64,000 nucleotides of DNA from Breznakibacter sp047600785. Lineage in GTDB: Bacteria > Bacteroidota > Bacteroidia > Bacteroidales > Marinilabiliaceae. The DNA is taken from NCBI GenBank assembly GCA_047600785.1, contig JASGKH010000002.1, positions 3,472,001 to 3,536,000 of the forward strand, in the 5' to 3' direction. Made by a program: the position numbers and the translations under genes. Shown piece by piece: positions 28,248 to 37,599 of this stretch; the stretch's first letter is position 1; each line of letters starts with the position of its first letter. Under the pieces are notes generated by a model. That model saw only the letters and a program-made list of their open reading frames with translations, ran no database searches and was not told where the DNA came from.

Positions 28248-29390
28248 GTGAAAGAAAAAATAAGAGTGCTGGTAGTGGACGATTCGGCCGTGGTAAGACA
28301 AAGCCTTTCGAGTATACTGGAGTCAGACCCGGAAATTGAGGTGATGGGCACAGCAGCCGACCCAATCATTGCCGTCAAAAAAATAATGAAAGAGGTCCCT
28401 GATGTCATCACCCTTGATATTGAGATGCCAAGGATGGATGGTTTGACATTTCTGCGAAAAATAATGTCACAACACCCTATCCCCGTAGTCGTCATTTCGT
28501 CGTTAACTTCCGAAGGGACTGAGGTGGCCATGAAAGCGTTGGAATACGGCGCATCCGAAATTATTGCCAAACCGGCAATGAATACGGCAAAATTCATCCA
28601 AGAATCAAAAATCATGCTGTGCGATGCCGTAAAAGCAGCCGCACAAGCCAAATTGGCACGTAAAAAAATTGCCCCGCCCTCGACAGCAACGCCAACCATC
28701 CCACAAATTCAAACAAGCCCCGCGCAAACAACGGTTACATCTATACCGTTTTCTGTTCCCCCAAAATATTCGGCCGATGTCATACTGGAAAAACCGACCA
28801 ACAGCGGACCTATTATCCATACAGACCAAATAGTAGTACTTGGAGCTTCTACCGGTGGAACCGAAGCCATCAGAACATTGCTAAAGCAGTTGCCAGAGCG
28901 GTTTCCTGGCATGGCCATTGTACAGCATATGCCCGAAGGGTTCACCAAGTCGTTTGCAAACAATCTTAACTCCATTTGCAAGGTTGAGGTAAAAGAAGCC
29001 GAGAACAACGATAAACTGTATCAGGGACGTGTCCTGATCGCCCCCGGCAACAAACACATGCTTTTAAAAAGAGTGGGGAAGGAATATTTCGTAGAGGTTA
29101 AAGATGGGCCATTGGTTAACCGGCACAGGCCTTCCGTAGATGTTTTGTTCCGATCGGCAGCAAGGTATGCCGGACAAAATGCTACCGCCTTGCTACTGAC
29201 AGGCATGGGTAACGACGGAGCCAAAGGGCTACTGGAGCTAAAAGAAGCCGGAGCCCACACCATTGCGCAAGATGAAACTTCATCGGTTGTTTTTGGAATG
29301 CCCAAAGAAGCCATCAAGCTTGGTGCCGCCGATAAGATAATGGCACTCGACCGGATGGCAAATTACCTGACTTCATATTTTGGCCATTAA
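28248..29390 (+). CDS. cheB: chemotaxis response regulator / protein-glutamate methylesterase CheB
   Basis: 380 residues beginning with GTG at 28248; no ATG is in frame before the receiver. Receiver domain 1-125 with D11-D12 and phospho-acceptor D57 (ITLDIEMPRMDG). A proline/threonine-rich linker (about 140-180) leads to the methylesterase domain (about 195-380) with GASTGGTEAI (serine), QHMPEGFTKSFA (histidine) and LLTGMGNDGAKG (aspartate), so the catalytic triad is complete. About 210 bp without a gene precede it; I see no promoter box there. Confidence 0.93.
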   Translation: MKEKIRVLVVDDSAVVRQSLSSILESDPEIEVMGTAADPIIAVKKIMKEVPDVITLDIEMPRMDGLTFLRKIMSQHPIPVVVISSLTSEGTEVAMKALEYGASEIIAKPAMNTAKFIQESKIMLCDAVKAAAQAKLARKKIAPPSTATPTIPQIQTSPAQTTVTSIPFSVPPKYSADVILEKPTNSGPIIHTDQIVVLGASTGGTEAIRTLLKQLPERFPGMAIVQHMPEGFTKSFANNLNSICKVEVKEAENNDKLYQGRVLIAPGNKHMLLKRVGKEYFVEVKDGPLVNRHRPSVDVLFRSAARYAGQNATALLLTGMGNDGAKGLLELKEAGAHTIAQDETSSVVFGMPKEAIKLGAADKIMALDRMANYLTSYFGH

Positions 29391-29438
29391 CAACCAATTT
29401 GCACTTTCGATAATCAACTTCAGATTAGTTACAATCAT

Positions 29439-31316
29439 ATGGAAAAGATAAAACCAAAGCGAATCATAAAGCAATACACATGGAGAGGTGTGCTTATCGG
29501 TGTGGCTTTAGTGTTGCTCATGTTATTATTTACCATCAATTCACATCTATTCGTTGAGCGGAAAGGAACATTGTCCGATTTGCCCGAATTGTTCCCTGCA
29601 TTGTGGATTGGGGTGCTTCTCCCACCGATACTTGGTTTTTTGGGAAACATATTGGCCCGAATGTTTGCCCGCACGATCAAAAAGCAATCGCAAACGCTGA
29701 AAAAAGAAGCCCAGCGGACCCAAAACATTTTCAATTTCATTGAAAACCTTCGGCAAGGACACTTCCAGACAAACCTCGACGTGACCGACGAATCGGATCA
29801 GCTCGGGCTGTCCCTTAAACGTTTGCGTGATTACTTGGTACAAAACAAACAAGAAGAAGAAATCCGGCGAATCGAAGAAGAACAACGTAACTGGGCCACC
29901 CAGGGCTTGGCCCAATTCGGCGAAATACTAAGGGGAAATATCGACAACCTTGAAACATTATCATACAACATTGTTAACTACTTGGTTAACTACATGAAAA
30001 TCAATCAAGGAGGTATGTTTTTGCTTAACAAAGGCGGCCATGACGAAGCCTATTTTGAATTAACGGCTTGTATGGCATACAACCGTAAAAAATTCACCGA
30101 TAAAACCATTCCATGGGGGGAAGGCCTTATTGGACGTTGCGCCCTTGAAAAACAAACCATTTTCATCACCGATTTACCAGATAACTACATTCAAATCACA
30201 TCGGGGCTTGGCGACGCCAATCCTCGCTCATTGTTAATTGTGCCCCTGAAGGTTAACGACGAAGTTCACGGAGTTATCGAACTAGCTTCATTCCATGTGT
30301 TCCAAGAGTATGAGATTTTGTTCGTAGAAAAAACCGCTGAAAGCATTGCATCGACCATAGCCAACGTAAAAATCAACATACAAACCTCAAATTTGCTGCG
30401 CGAAACGCAAATACAAGCCGAGAAAATGGCCCAGCAAGAAGAAGAGCTGCGCCAGAACCTTGAAGAAATGCAGGCTACACAAGAGGAAAGCGAACGTAGG
30501 GAAGTGGAGATGAAAGGTATTTTGGAAGCCATTGACCACGCCGCCATTAGTTGTGAATTTGAAACCGATGGTACACTGATCGCAGTGAACCAGAACTTTT
30601 TGAAAACCTTCCGTTACAATCCCGAAGAAATTGATGGACAAAATCTGAAAATATTCTTTTTCAAAGACGATTTGCCCGAACTTGACAAGATCTTAAACGA
30701 TCTTAAAAACGGTCATAACTTTAAAGGACGCGTACGCCGAAGGAACAAAATGGGCGACGAAATTTACCTCCTTTCAACTTACACCCCGGTTATTGACAAT
30801 GAGGGCGAAATTATGAAAATATTGAGCCTCGAAAATGACGTGACCGAACAAGTAAAAATGGAAGAAGCCCTCAAACGGAGCAAAGAAGAACTTGGGTTGA
30901 TGCTCGAACAGGCTCGTAATGATGTAAAAGAACAATTTAAAGAAATCGAAGCGGTTAAAATCCGTAACGAAAAAACCTTGGAAGGAGCTTTGGATGCCAT
31001 TATTACCACGAATAAACTGGGCATTATAGAATTCTTCAACCTTGCCGCCGAAAAGCTTTGGGGTTACGACCGTCAGGAAGTGTTGGGCAAGCACGTATCA
31101 ATGCTCTTTTCAAAGGAAACGGTAAAAACCGACGAGTTCATTGCCCAATTCATCGCTGACGGAGAGACTAAAATCGTGGGTGAAAGGAGGGAGGCACCCA
31201 TCAAAAACAAATACGGGGATGAAGTGGCCGTTCTTTTCCTTCTTTCCGAGGCCAAGGTCGGTGATGACCACTCATACACTGCGTTCATCCAGAACGTGGA
31301 AGTTGAATTGTTTTAA
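29439..31316 (+). CDS. membrane GAF-PAS-PAS sensory protein without an output domain
   Basis: 625 residues. Two TM segments at about residues 15-34 and 45-70 are followed by a short HAMP-like/coiled linker, a GAF domain (about 165-310) with IPWGEGLIGRCALEKQ and ITSGLGDANPRSLLIVPL, a long Gln/Glu-rich coiled coil (about 320-360), PAS 1 (about 365-475) and PAS 2 (about 515-620; AIITTNKLGIIEFFNLAAEK). There is no kinase, cyclase or phosphatase domain. The GAF domain resembles those encoded at 33562 and 34367. It probably passes a signal to a partner through its coiled coil. Confidence 0.8.
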   Translation: MEKIKPKRIIKQYTWRGVLIGVALVLLMLLFTINSHLFVERKGTLSDLPELFPALWIGVLLPPILGFLGNILARMFARTIKKQSQTLKKEAQRTQNIFNFIENLRQGHFQTNLDVTDESDQLGLSLKRLRDYLVQNKQEEEIRRIEEEQRNWATQGLAQFGEILRGNIDNLETLSYNIVNYLVNYMKINQGGMFLLNKGGHDEAYFELTACMAYNRKKFTDKTIPWGEGLIGRCALEKQTIFITDLPDNYIQITSGLGDANPRSLLIVPLKVNDEVHGVIELASFHVFQEYEILFVEKTAESIASTIANVKINIQTSNLLRETQIQAEKMAQQEEELRQNLEEMQATQEESERREVEMKGILEAIDHAAISCEFETDGTLIAVNQNFLKTFRYNPEEIDGQNLKIFFFKDDLPELDKILNDLKNGHNFKGRVRRRNKMGDEIYLLSTYTPVIDNEGEIMKILSLENDVTEQVKMEEALKRSKEELGLMLEQARNDVKEQFKEIEAVKIRNEKTLEGALDAIITTNKLGIIEFFNLAAEKLWGYDRQEVLGKHVSMLFSKETVKTDEFIAQFIADGETKIVGERREAPIKNKYGDEVAVLFLLSEAKVGDDHSYTAFIQNVEVELF

Positions 31317-31328
31317 TATGTTTCCAAA

Positions 31329-32153
31329 ATGACGATCAAGGAATACCTGCTTGAACTAAAAAAATATTCGCCATACGATTTCAGCGAGTATTCCGATAAC
31401 AGTATCCAGCGCAGGTTACAAAAAGTAATGGATCTCTACGAATTGACGCTGGAACAGCTCCACGCCAAAACACTTGCCGATCCTAACTTTGTAGAACAAC
31501 TGGTAAATGACATTACGGTAAACACCACCGAGTTTTTTCGTGATTCGGACGTTTGGGTTGAATACATGGATATTGTTTTACCAACATTTAAAGCCAAAAA
31601 ACAACTAAAGATATGGCATGCAGGATCGTCGACAGGACAGGAGGTTTACAGCAATCTTATGCTACTGGACCATTTTGGCTATTTGAAAAAAGCCCAAATA
31701 TTGGCAACCGATATCAACAGGCTGGTACTGAGCGATGCATCAAAGGGCACGTACCGGCATTCGACCAACATTAAGAACATCAATGCGTTCGAAGCATCAC
31801 TCACTGAGGATAACAAAATTGATTTTGGAAAATATTTCACCGTCAACACAATGGCCGACACAATCAATATCAATTCCACGATCAAAAATATAGCAGTATT
31901 TAAAAAAAATGATCTGGTAAAGGATACAAGTCCGTCGGCCGAACGTTTCGATATTATTTTTTGTCGTAACGTGTTGATATATTTCAACGCCACACTCCAA
32001 TCGAAAATATTGAAAATGTTTTACGATAGTCTGTTGCCAGCCGGGGTCCTGATTTTGGGCAACCACGAAAGCTTAAATGGTTTTTTTAAAACCAGGTTCG
32101 CCAAAACAGGAAGTTTCTACACAAAAAACAATGCGTTCCATTTCAAATATTGA
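31329..32153 (+). CDS. cheR: CheR-type methyltransferase, second copy
   Basis: 274 residues, full CheR length. The SAM motif is IWHAGSSTGQEVYS, which keeps the central G-Q-E; ATDINRLVLSDA is motif II; FCRNVLIYFN and ILGNHESL are the C-terminal landmarks; NTTEFFRD is the receptor-side arginine loop. It is likely active, with a different substrate from the copy at 25759. It lies 12 bp after the GAF-PAS gene and ends 5 bp before a degenerate CheR-like gene. Confidence 0.88.
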   Translation: MTIKEYLLELKKYSPYDFSEYSDNSIQRRLQKVMDLYELTLEQLHAKTLADPNFVEQLVNDITVNTTEFFRDSDVWVEYMDIVLPTFKAKKQLKIWHAGSSTGQEVYSNLMLLDHFGYLKKAQILATDINRLVLSDASKGTYRHSTNIKNINAFEASLTEDNKIDFGKYFTVNTMADTININSTIKNIAVFKKNDLVKDTSPSAERFDIIFCRNVLIYFNATLQSKILKMFYDSLLPAGVLILGNHESLNGFFKTRFAKTGSFYTKNNAFHFKY

Positions 32154-32158
32154 AACAA

Positions 32159-32995
32159 ATGGCATTTTCCATCGGAATCAACGAATTGAAAGACGTAAGC
32201 ACGCTATTGGCCGATAGAACGGGATATCCGTTTTCCGACATGCCATTGTCGTTTCTTAAACGGCGAATGAATATTTTTTTCGAAAGGAACAGGATTCGCA
32301 ATGTGGAACATTTCACCGAGCAGTTAGACAATAACATGTTCGTTGAAACTTTCCTTTATTCCATTTCGGCAGATTGTACCGAAATGTTCCGTGATCCCGG
32401 TTTTTGGAGATCTCTGAATCACAAGGTCCTTCCGAAAATTAACCATAGTACGTTGCCGGTTTGGTTTCCCGACGCCGTTAGCGGGCACGAACTTTATTCG
32501 TTTCTTATCATTGACCGCATTAACAATCCAGAATCCCCAAAAGCAGTCATGTTCACTCACCCTTCTGCCCAACGGATCTCTGAAATATCGGAGGGTAAAT
32601 TGTTTGACAGAAATGATGAATTGACCGATTCAAATTTCAAACGTCTTGAGATAGAGGTTTTGTTAACCGATTATATTTCATCTGATAACAATACCAACTA
32701 TTTATCGTCAAATTTATTGAAGAATGCGAAGGGGGAAAAAGGATGGTACTTGTCCACCCCGTCGTTCGGGAACCAATTTTCGCTGATCGTGTTCAGGAAT
32801 GTCATGCTTTACACAAACAGGGCATTGCAAGAAAAAATCGGGAACCACCTCTACCAACTTCTTTCACCTGGAGGCTTTTTGGCGATTGGGATCAAGGAAT
32901 CCCTTCCCGAAAATTTAGCAGACAAAATGGAGATGGTAGACGAGCAAGAGAGAATTTTCAAGAAACCTGGCATTTTAAACAATAACGGCATATGA
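32159..32995 (+). CDS. degenerate CheR-like protein, probably catalytically dead
   Basis: 278 residues from the ATG at 32159. The overall layout follows CheR: an N-terminal helical domain with SADCTEMFRDPGFW in place of TTNxTxFFRE, and a C-terminal block FRNVMLYTNRALQEKI ... LSPGGFLAIGIKESL. The SAM-binding motif is not kept: residues 101-114 read VWFPDAVSGHELYS where working CheRs have WSAGCSTGEEPYS, so the AGCS loop is lost, and the C of FCRNV is missing. The gene overlaps the following cheB-like gene by 4 bp (ATGA). It may be a regulatory or scaffold paralogue. Confidence 0.78.
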   Translation: MAFSIGINELKDVSTLLADRTGYPFSDMPLSFLKRRMNIFFERNRIRNVEHFTEQLDNNMFVETFLYSISADCTEMFRDPGFWRSLNHKVLPKINHSTLPVWFPDAVSGHELYSFLIIDRINNPESPKAVMFTHPSAQRISEISEGKLFDRNDELTDSNFKRLEIEVLLTDYISSDNNTNYLSSNLLKNAKGEKGWYLSTPSFGNQFSLIVFRNVMLYTNRALQEKIGNHLYQLLSPGGFLAIGIKESLPENLADKMEMVDEQERIFKKPGILNNNGI

Positions 32996-33558
32996 ACCCA
33001 AAAAACTACAAAGCAGTTGTAATTGGAGGTTCTGCCGGAAGCTTCTCTGTGGTGTCGAAGCTACTGTCAAGGCTAAAGCCCGGTTTTCCTTTGCCGATCA
33101 TTCTTTGCCTGCACCGTCTCAAGCACGTCCGTTCCGGTTTGGTGGAAGGCATAAATCTTAAAAGCAACCTTACGGTAGCCGAACCTTTTGACAAAGAAAA
33201 AATTAAACCAAACTGTGTGTATTTGGCGCCGTCGAATTATCATTTGTTTGTAGAATTCGACGGTACCTTTTCTCTTTCTACGGAAGAACCGCTAAACCAC
33301 TCACGCCCATCGATTGACCATACCATGTCAAGCGCTGCGTACGCATTAAGGGAAAAATGCATCGGGATTCTGTTGACCGGGGCCAACCGGGATGGAGCAA
33401 AAGGAATGAAAGATATATACGACAGAAAGGGTTACACCATTGTACAAGATCCGGATACGTGTGACATAAAAACCATGCCTCAATCGGCCATCAGGCTTTT
33501 TAAGCCGCACGAAATCCTATCCCCCGATGAGATTGCTAATTTTTTGAACAACTTGTAA
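32992..33558 (+). CDS. stand-alone CheB methylesterase domain
   Basis: 188 residues, only the CheB catalytic domain with no receiver. GGSAGSFSVV holds the nucleophilic serine, ILCLHRLKHVRSGL the histidine and LLTGANRDGAKGM the aspartate, so the catalytic set looks complete although the surrounding residues differ from the full CheB at 28248. Without a receiver it would not be controlled by CheA in the usual way. It is coupled by a 4-bp overlap to the degenerate CheR gene, and the pair resembles a diverged CheR-CheB module. Confidence 0.87.
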   Translation: MNPKNYKAVVIGGSAGSFSVVSKLLSRLKPGFPLPIILCLHRLKHVRSGLVEGINLKSNLTVAEPFDKEKIKPNCVYLAPSNYHLFVEFDGTFSLSTEEPLNHSRPSIDHTMSSAAYALREKCIGILLTGANRDGAKGMKDIYDRKGYTIVQDPDTCDIKTMPQSAIRLFKPHEILSPDEIANFLNNL

Positions 33559-33561
33559 ATA

Positions 33562-34353
33562 ATGGTTCAGTATATGAAACTTATCGAAAAAAAATATCCA
33601 AAAATATTTTTACGGGTCATAGGAGGCATTCTCTCCATAATACTGGTATTAAAGCTGATCGCTGCATCATCAGTATGGTCAATGCCGTTGGTTATACTTG
33701 AAATAACCAGTTGGATATTTATATTGATCATTTTTTACATACTTTACCGTTTCTATAGCGATTCACAAAAAGAAAATTTCGATCTTAAAGAACAGCAGAC
33801 CCAGCAAAAGAAGAATTTCGAAGAAATAGATAACAAGCTTAATGACAGAATTAACGAGCTTGAAATAATGGTGAACACCCGTCAAAAATTTTTACATCAT
33901 AAAGAGGAATCTCTCCATGCTATTTTTTCATCCATAAGCACGCAAAACCTTCAATGTTTTTTAGATTCTTTGCTCCCTGCATTATCCAAGCAACTCGAAG
34001 CCGTATTGGGCATTGCATATTGGTTTGACGAGGCATCACAGAGATTTATCGTAAAGACCACTTACGCGATCGATACCGAACAATCCATCGAACCATTTGC
34101 ACTAGGCGATGGTTTCTGTGGCCAATCGGCACTGGACCAGCGCATTATTGTTCTAGACAATGTTCCCGCCGACTATATGCATGCATCATCAGGGTTGGGA
34201 TCATGTCTCCCGTCCATCATATATTACTTGCCCATCGAAATTAACGGAAGTACTACAGGGTTAATTGAAATAGGGGGTTTTAAACGCATGGACATTGAAA
34301 AAATTTGGCCTGAGGTAAACCAAAAAATCAAAGAGATTTGCAAAATATTTTAA
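33562..34353 (+). CDS. small membrane GAF-domain protein
   Basis: 263 residues. Two TM helices at about 15-35 and 40-65 are followed by a coiled coil (about 68-110) and a GAF domain (about 115-260) with LGDGFCGQSALDQR and HASSGLGSCLPSIIYYLP. The GAF resembles those of the neighbouring GAF-PAS and GAF-phosphatase proteins. It has no output domain. An internal ATG at 33574 is an alternative start. It begins 3 bp after the CheB-like stop and ends 13 bp before the phosphatase gene, so it is co-transcribed. Confidence 0.78.
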   Translation: MVQYMKLIEKKYPKIFLRVIGGILSIILVLKLIAASSVWSMPLVILEITSWIFILIIFYILYRFYSDSQKENFDLKEQQTQQKKNFEEIDNKLNDRINELEIMVNTRQKFLHHKEESLHAIFSSISTQNLQCFLDSLLPALSKQLEAVLGIAYWFDEASQRFIVKTTYAIDTEQSIEPFALGDGFCGQSALDQRIIVLDNVPADYMHASSGLGSCLPSIIYYLPIEINGSTTGLIEIGGFKRMDIEKIWPEVNQKIKEICKIF

Positions 34354-34366
34354 AGGCATTGTCAAG

Positions 34367-36982
34367 ATGTGGAAAAATATTAAAAACATAGAGAATCAAT
34401 TCATTAAATATCTTGATTTTAAAGTAATAAAGGAATCAAGCCTTTATTTTTTGATCTTGGCAGATCTACTGCTTCTGTTGCTTTTTTGGTGCGTATTTGC
34501 AGCAATTCTGTTCAACGAGTTCAATTTGTACCACATTAACCTCATCCATCATTATTTCTTGGTGTGGATTGTTGATTTGGTTATTATTTCCCTTCCGTTC
34601 CAGATAGTGGTTTTCAAAAACTTTTTTGCCATCCAGATAGAATCACATAAAGAAGAAATTGCCAAGCTTAATGAAAAAATTGCCAAAAATATAGAACTGG
34701 CATCCATAATAGGAAGGGGAGGGGCCGAGACCCTTTCTTCCATTGACGATGAATTATCCCGGACACTGATCAACCTGGGCAAGAATTTGGCCATTACCAA
34801 AAAGAAGGAAGAAGAGCTCAACTGGATAGCCCGTGGCAAAGAAATTGTTTCTGATATAATGCGTTCTTCGACAAAACTGAACGAAGTAGCCATCAACGTA
34901 TTGAAAACCATCATAAATTACAGTGACGCCGTTCAGGGAGCCATATATCTGCTTGAGGACAAAAAACTTAACAACATAGCCAGCTACGCTTATAACCGTC
35001 AGCGTTTCGAAAAACAAACTATTCCGTTGGGCAAAGGGCTGATCGGCGAAGCGGCATATGAGAAAGAATTGATTTCTCGCACCGAAATCCCGGACAGTTA
35101 TTTCACGATGACATCGGGCCTAATCGGCGAACAAAAACCTAAAAGCCTTCTGATTATTCCTTTAATGCAAGAAGAAGAAGTTCTAGGCGTGATGGAACTG
35201 GCCTTTTTTCAATCCCAATTGCCGCAATCGACGATTAGTTTAGCCGAGGAATTATCATCGGTGGTGGGCCGTTCGTTCTACAACCTTAAGATCAACGCCC
35301 AGACCGAAATGCTTCTGCTCGAATCACAGGCCATGACCAACACATTGAAGGAGAACGAAGCCAAACTGCACGAAAACGCCAAAGAAATGCTCATTGCCAA
35401 AGAAGAACTTGAGAAATCGAATTCCCTGTTGGCAAAACAAATCCAAGAAGTCGAAAACGCCCAAAAGCGTCTCCAAGCTTTGCTGACCAATGCATCGGAA
35501 TTCATTTCGATATACAACGAACGGCAAGAACTCGTATTTGAAAGTCCGTCGGTACGAAGAATTTTAGGTTATAAAGACACAGACAAAGTAACCGGCATGG
35601 ATCCGGACTTATTAACCCCCAAAGGCTATAAAACCATCAATAATCTTTTTCAGTATTTATTGGAAACACCAGGAGGAGAACAAGTTGCACAGTATACTTA
35701 TCTGAAAAAGAACGGTGAGAAATTGTTTCTTGAAACGCAAGGTAAAAACCTGTTGCACGATCCTGCCATAAAAGGCATCATTTTCAACACACAAGACATT
35801 ACCGAACGAAAGCGCGCAGAAAAAGAAGAACGGATGAAGAGCCGGATGCAATCACTTTCGGAAAACAGTCCCGACATGATCCTAAGGATCAGTACTACAG
35901 GTAAACTGGTCTATACAAATCCGGCCATCTCCAAATTCATGAGCATTTCACAGGCTGATATCACTAAAAAACGTATCAACGAACTTGATATCGACCAACG
36001 CTTCATTGATTTTATTCGCGAATCGTTATCCATTATGAGGGAAGAACCTCGGCAAATCGTGTCTGAAGTAGAGATTGAATCGAGCAATGGGTTAAGGATC
36101 ATGGAAATAAAGTCGATTCCTGAATTTACCGAAGACCAAGAACTGGAATCGGTACTTTTTGTGGCACACGATCTTACCGAAATGAAACTGATCGAACAAG
36201 AAATCAAAGAGAAAAACAAGAAGATTTCCGACAGTATCAATTATGCGCAACGGATTCAAAGCTCAATCCTGCCGGACACCGATGTCATCCAGCAGTTCTT
36301 CCCGCGGTCGTTTATATTCTATCGCCCCAAGGATGTGGTAAGTGGGGACTTTCCCTGGTTTGCAGAAAAAGATGGATATTTATACATAGCCGCAGTTGAT
36401 TGTACCGGCCATGGCGTTCCTGGTGCATTGTTATCGTTCATTGGTTACTTTTTGCTCAATAATATTGTTAGTGCCGAAAAAGATCTGTCGGCAGCAGAAA
36501 CCCTGGAACACTTGCACCAATTGGTACGACGGACCCTGAGGCAAGACCAGCAAGGAGCCAATGGCCGCGATGGGATGGACTTGGCGCTTTTAAAAATCAG
36601 CAAAGAAAAAAACGTTATAGAATTCGCTGGGGCGCACCGTCCTTTATATTATCTTCGCGAAGGAGAACTTATTGAATACAAAGGAAGTAGAAAAGGAATA
36701 GGAGGAATACCGCTGGCCAATAAAACCGAACCTGCTTTTGAAAACAATATTATCGAGTACAAGCAGGGGGACAAATTGTTCATATTCTCCGATGGGCTCC
36801 CCGATCAAACCGGGGGATTTGAAGGAAAAAAATACATGAACAAACGTATCAGGGAAGTACTTGTTGAAGACAAAGAAGCAACCATGGCACACTTTGCCCG
36901 CTTTTTCTCACGTGATTTTCACGAGTGGATGGGTGACGGCAAGCAAGTTGACGATGTGTTGTTGATAGGAATCGAAATGTAG
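34367..36982 (+). CDS. membrane GAF-PAS-PAS-SpoIIE (PP2C) serine/threonine phosphatase, SiaA-like
   Basis: 871 residues. Two TM helices (about 22-52 and 60-85), coiled coil, GAF domain (about 165-310), second coiled coil (about 315-370), PAS 1 (about 370-480), PAS 2 (about 495-610) and a C-terminal SpoIIE/PP2C phosphatase (about 620-871). The metal-binding aspartates are visible in VVSGDFPWF, AAVDCTGHGVPGALLS, FIFSDGLPDQTG and VDDVLLIGI, so the phosphatase looks active. The next two genes encode SiaB-like and SiaC-like proteins, so by analogy with Pseudomonas SiaABC the phosphatase should dephosphorylate the SiaC-like protein. The GAF and PAS domains make it the sensory input. Confidence 0.88.
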   Translation: MWKNIKNIENQFIKYLDFKVIKESSLYFLILADLLLLLLFWCVFAAILFNEFNLYHINLIHHYFLVWIVDLVIISLPFQIVVFKNFFAIQIESHKEEIAKLNEKIAKNIELASIIGRGGAETLSSIDDELSRTLINLGKNLAITKKKEEELNWIARGKEIVSDIMRSSTKLNEVAINVLKTIINYSDAVQGAIYLLEDKKLNNIASYAYNRQRFEKQTIPLGKGLIGEAAYEKELISRTEIPDSYFTMTSGLIGEQKPKSLLIIPLMQEEEVLGVMELAFFQSQLPQSTISLAEELSSVVGRSFYNLKINAQTEMLLLESQAMTNTLKENEAKLHENAKEMLIAKEELEKSNSLLAKQIQEVENAQKRLQALLTNASEFISIYNERQELVFESPSVRRILGYKDTDKVTGMDPDLLTPKGYKTINNLFQYLLETPGGEQVAQYTYLKKNGEKLFLETQGKNLLHDPAIKGIIFNTQDITERKRAEKEERMKSRMQSLSENSPDMILRISTTGKLVYTNPAISKFMSISQADITKKRINELDIDQRFIDFIRESLSIMREEPRQIVSEVEIESSNGLRIMEIKSIPEFTEDQELESVLFVAHDLTEMKLIEQEIKEKNKKISDSINYAQRIQSSILPDTDVIQQFFPRSFIFYRPKDVVSGDFPWFAEKDGYLYIAAVDCTGHGVPGALLSFIGYFLLNNIVSAEKDLSAAETLEHLHQLVRRTLRQDQQGANGRDGMDLALLKISKEKNVIEFAGAHRPLYYLREGELIEYKGSRKGIGGIPLANKTEPAFENNIIEYKQGDKLFIFSDGLPDQTGGFEGKKYMNKRIREVLVEDKEATMAHFARFFSRDFHEWMGDGKQVDDVLLIGIEM

Positions 36983-37010
36983 TTATATTTACAGCTTTAA
37001 TACAAAAGTT

Positions 37011-37583
37011 ATGAATGTCGTAAAAGAAAACCAGGGATTTCTCGATTTTGCCTATCAACTCTATAAAACAATGAAAACTAACGAAATTTCATTGGTTTAT
37101 GAAGGTGAGGTTACCCAGGAAATTACCAAAACATTTACAAGCCTTACGGAAAAAAGCTTAGCTAAAAGCGAGGAATCAAACCAAGTTCAACGAAAAGTCT
37201 TTAACGTAATGGTCGAATGTTTGCAAAACATCAGTAAACATGCCGATTCGGTTAACGAAGAAGGAGAAAACGACAGAAGGGGGATTGTGATGGTCAGCAA
37301 AGGCACTGACAGTTACAATATCATTACCGGTAACGTTATCAAAAACTCGAAAATTCCCGAGCTTACCAAGAACCTGGAGATGGTCAACAGCCTCGACAAA
37401 GATGGGCTTTCCGATTTGTACAAGAAGCAAATCAAAGAAGGACGCATCTCCGACAAAGGTGGTGCAGGACTTGGTTTAATTGACATTGCAAAGAAAACAG
37501 GAAGCAAATTATCCTACCAGTTTAAAGCCCTTAACGACGACCTTTCGTTTTTTATTTTGACTTCAACCATAAAACGTAATTAA
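37011..37583 (+). CDS. SiaB-family protein kinase (DUF6272)
   Basis: 190 residues. SiaB-type proteins are anti-sigma-factor-like ATPases (HATPase fold) that phosphorylate SiaC on a threonine. The N-box-like helix is KVFNVMVECLQNISKHAD, and the C-terminal GGAGLGLIDIAKKTGSKLSY is the characteristic glycine-rich ATP lid. No HisKA domain or TM segment is present, so it is a soluble kinase. It lies 28 bp after the PP2C gene and 16 bp before the SiaC-like gene. Confidence 0.85.
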   Translation: MNVVKENQGFLDFAYQLYKTMKTNEISLVYEGEVTQEITKTFTSLTEKSLAKSEESNQVQRKVFNVMVECLQNISKHADSVNEEGENDRRGIVMVSKGTDSYNIITGNVIKNSKIPELTKNLEMVNSLDKDGLSDLYKKQIKEGRISDKGGAGLGLIDIAKKTGSKLSYQFKALNDDLSFFILTSTIKRN

Positions 37584-37599
37584 AAAAGACACCTGCCAT

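Noticed and set aside
36912..36922. CACGTG in the PP2C gene, and others at about 43272, 57563, 59228 and 61568
   Set aside because: Their flanks do not match parS (GTTnCACGTGnAAC); only 43839, 58168 and 58391 do.
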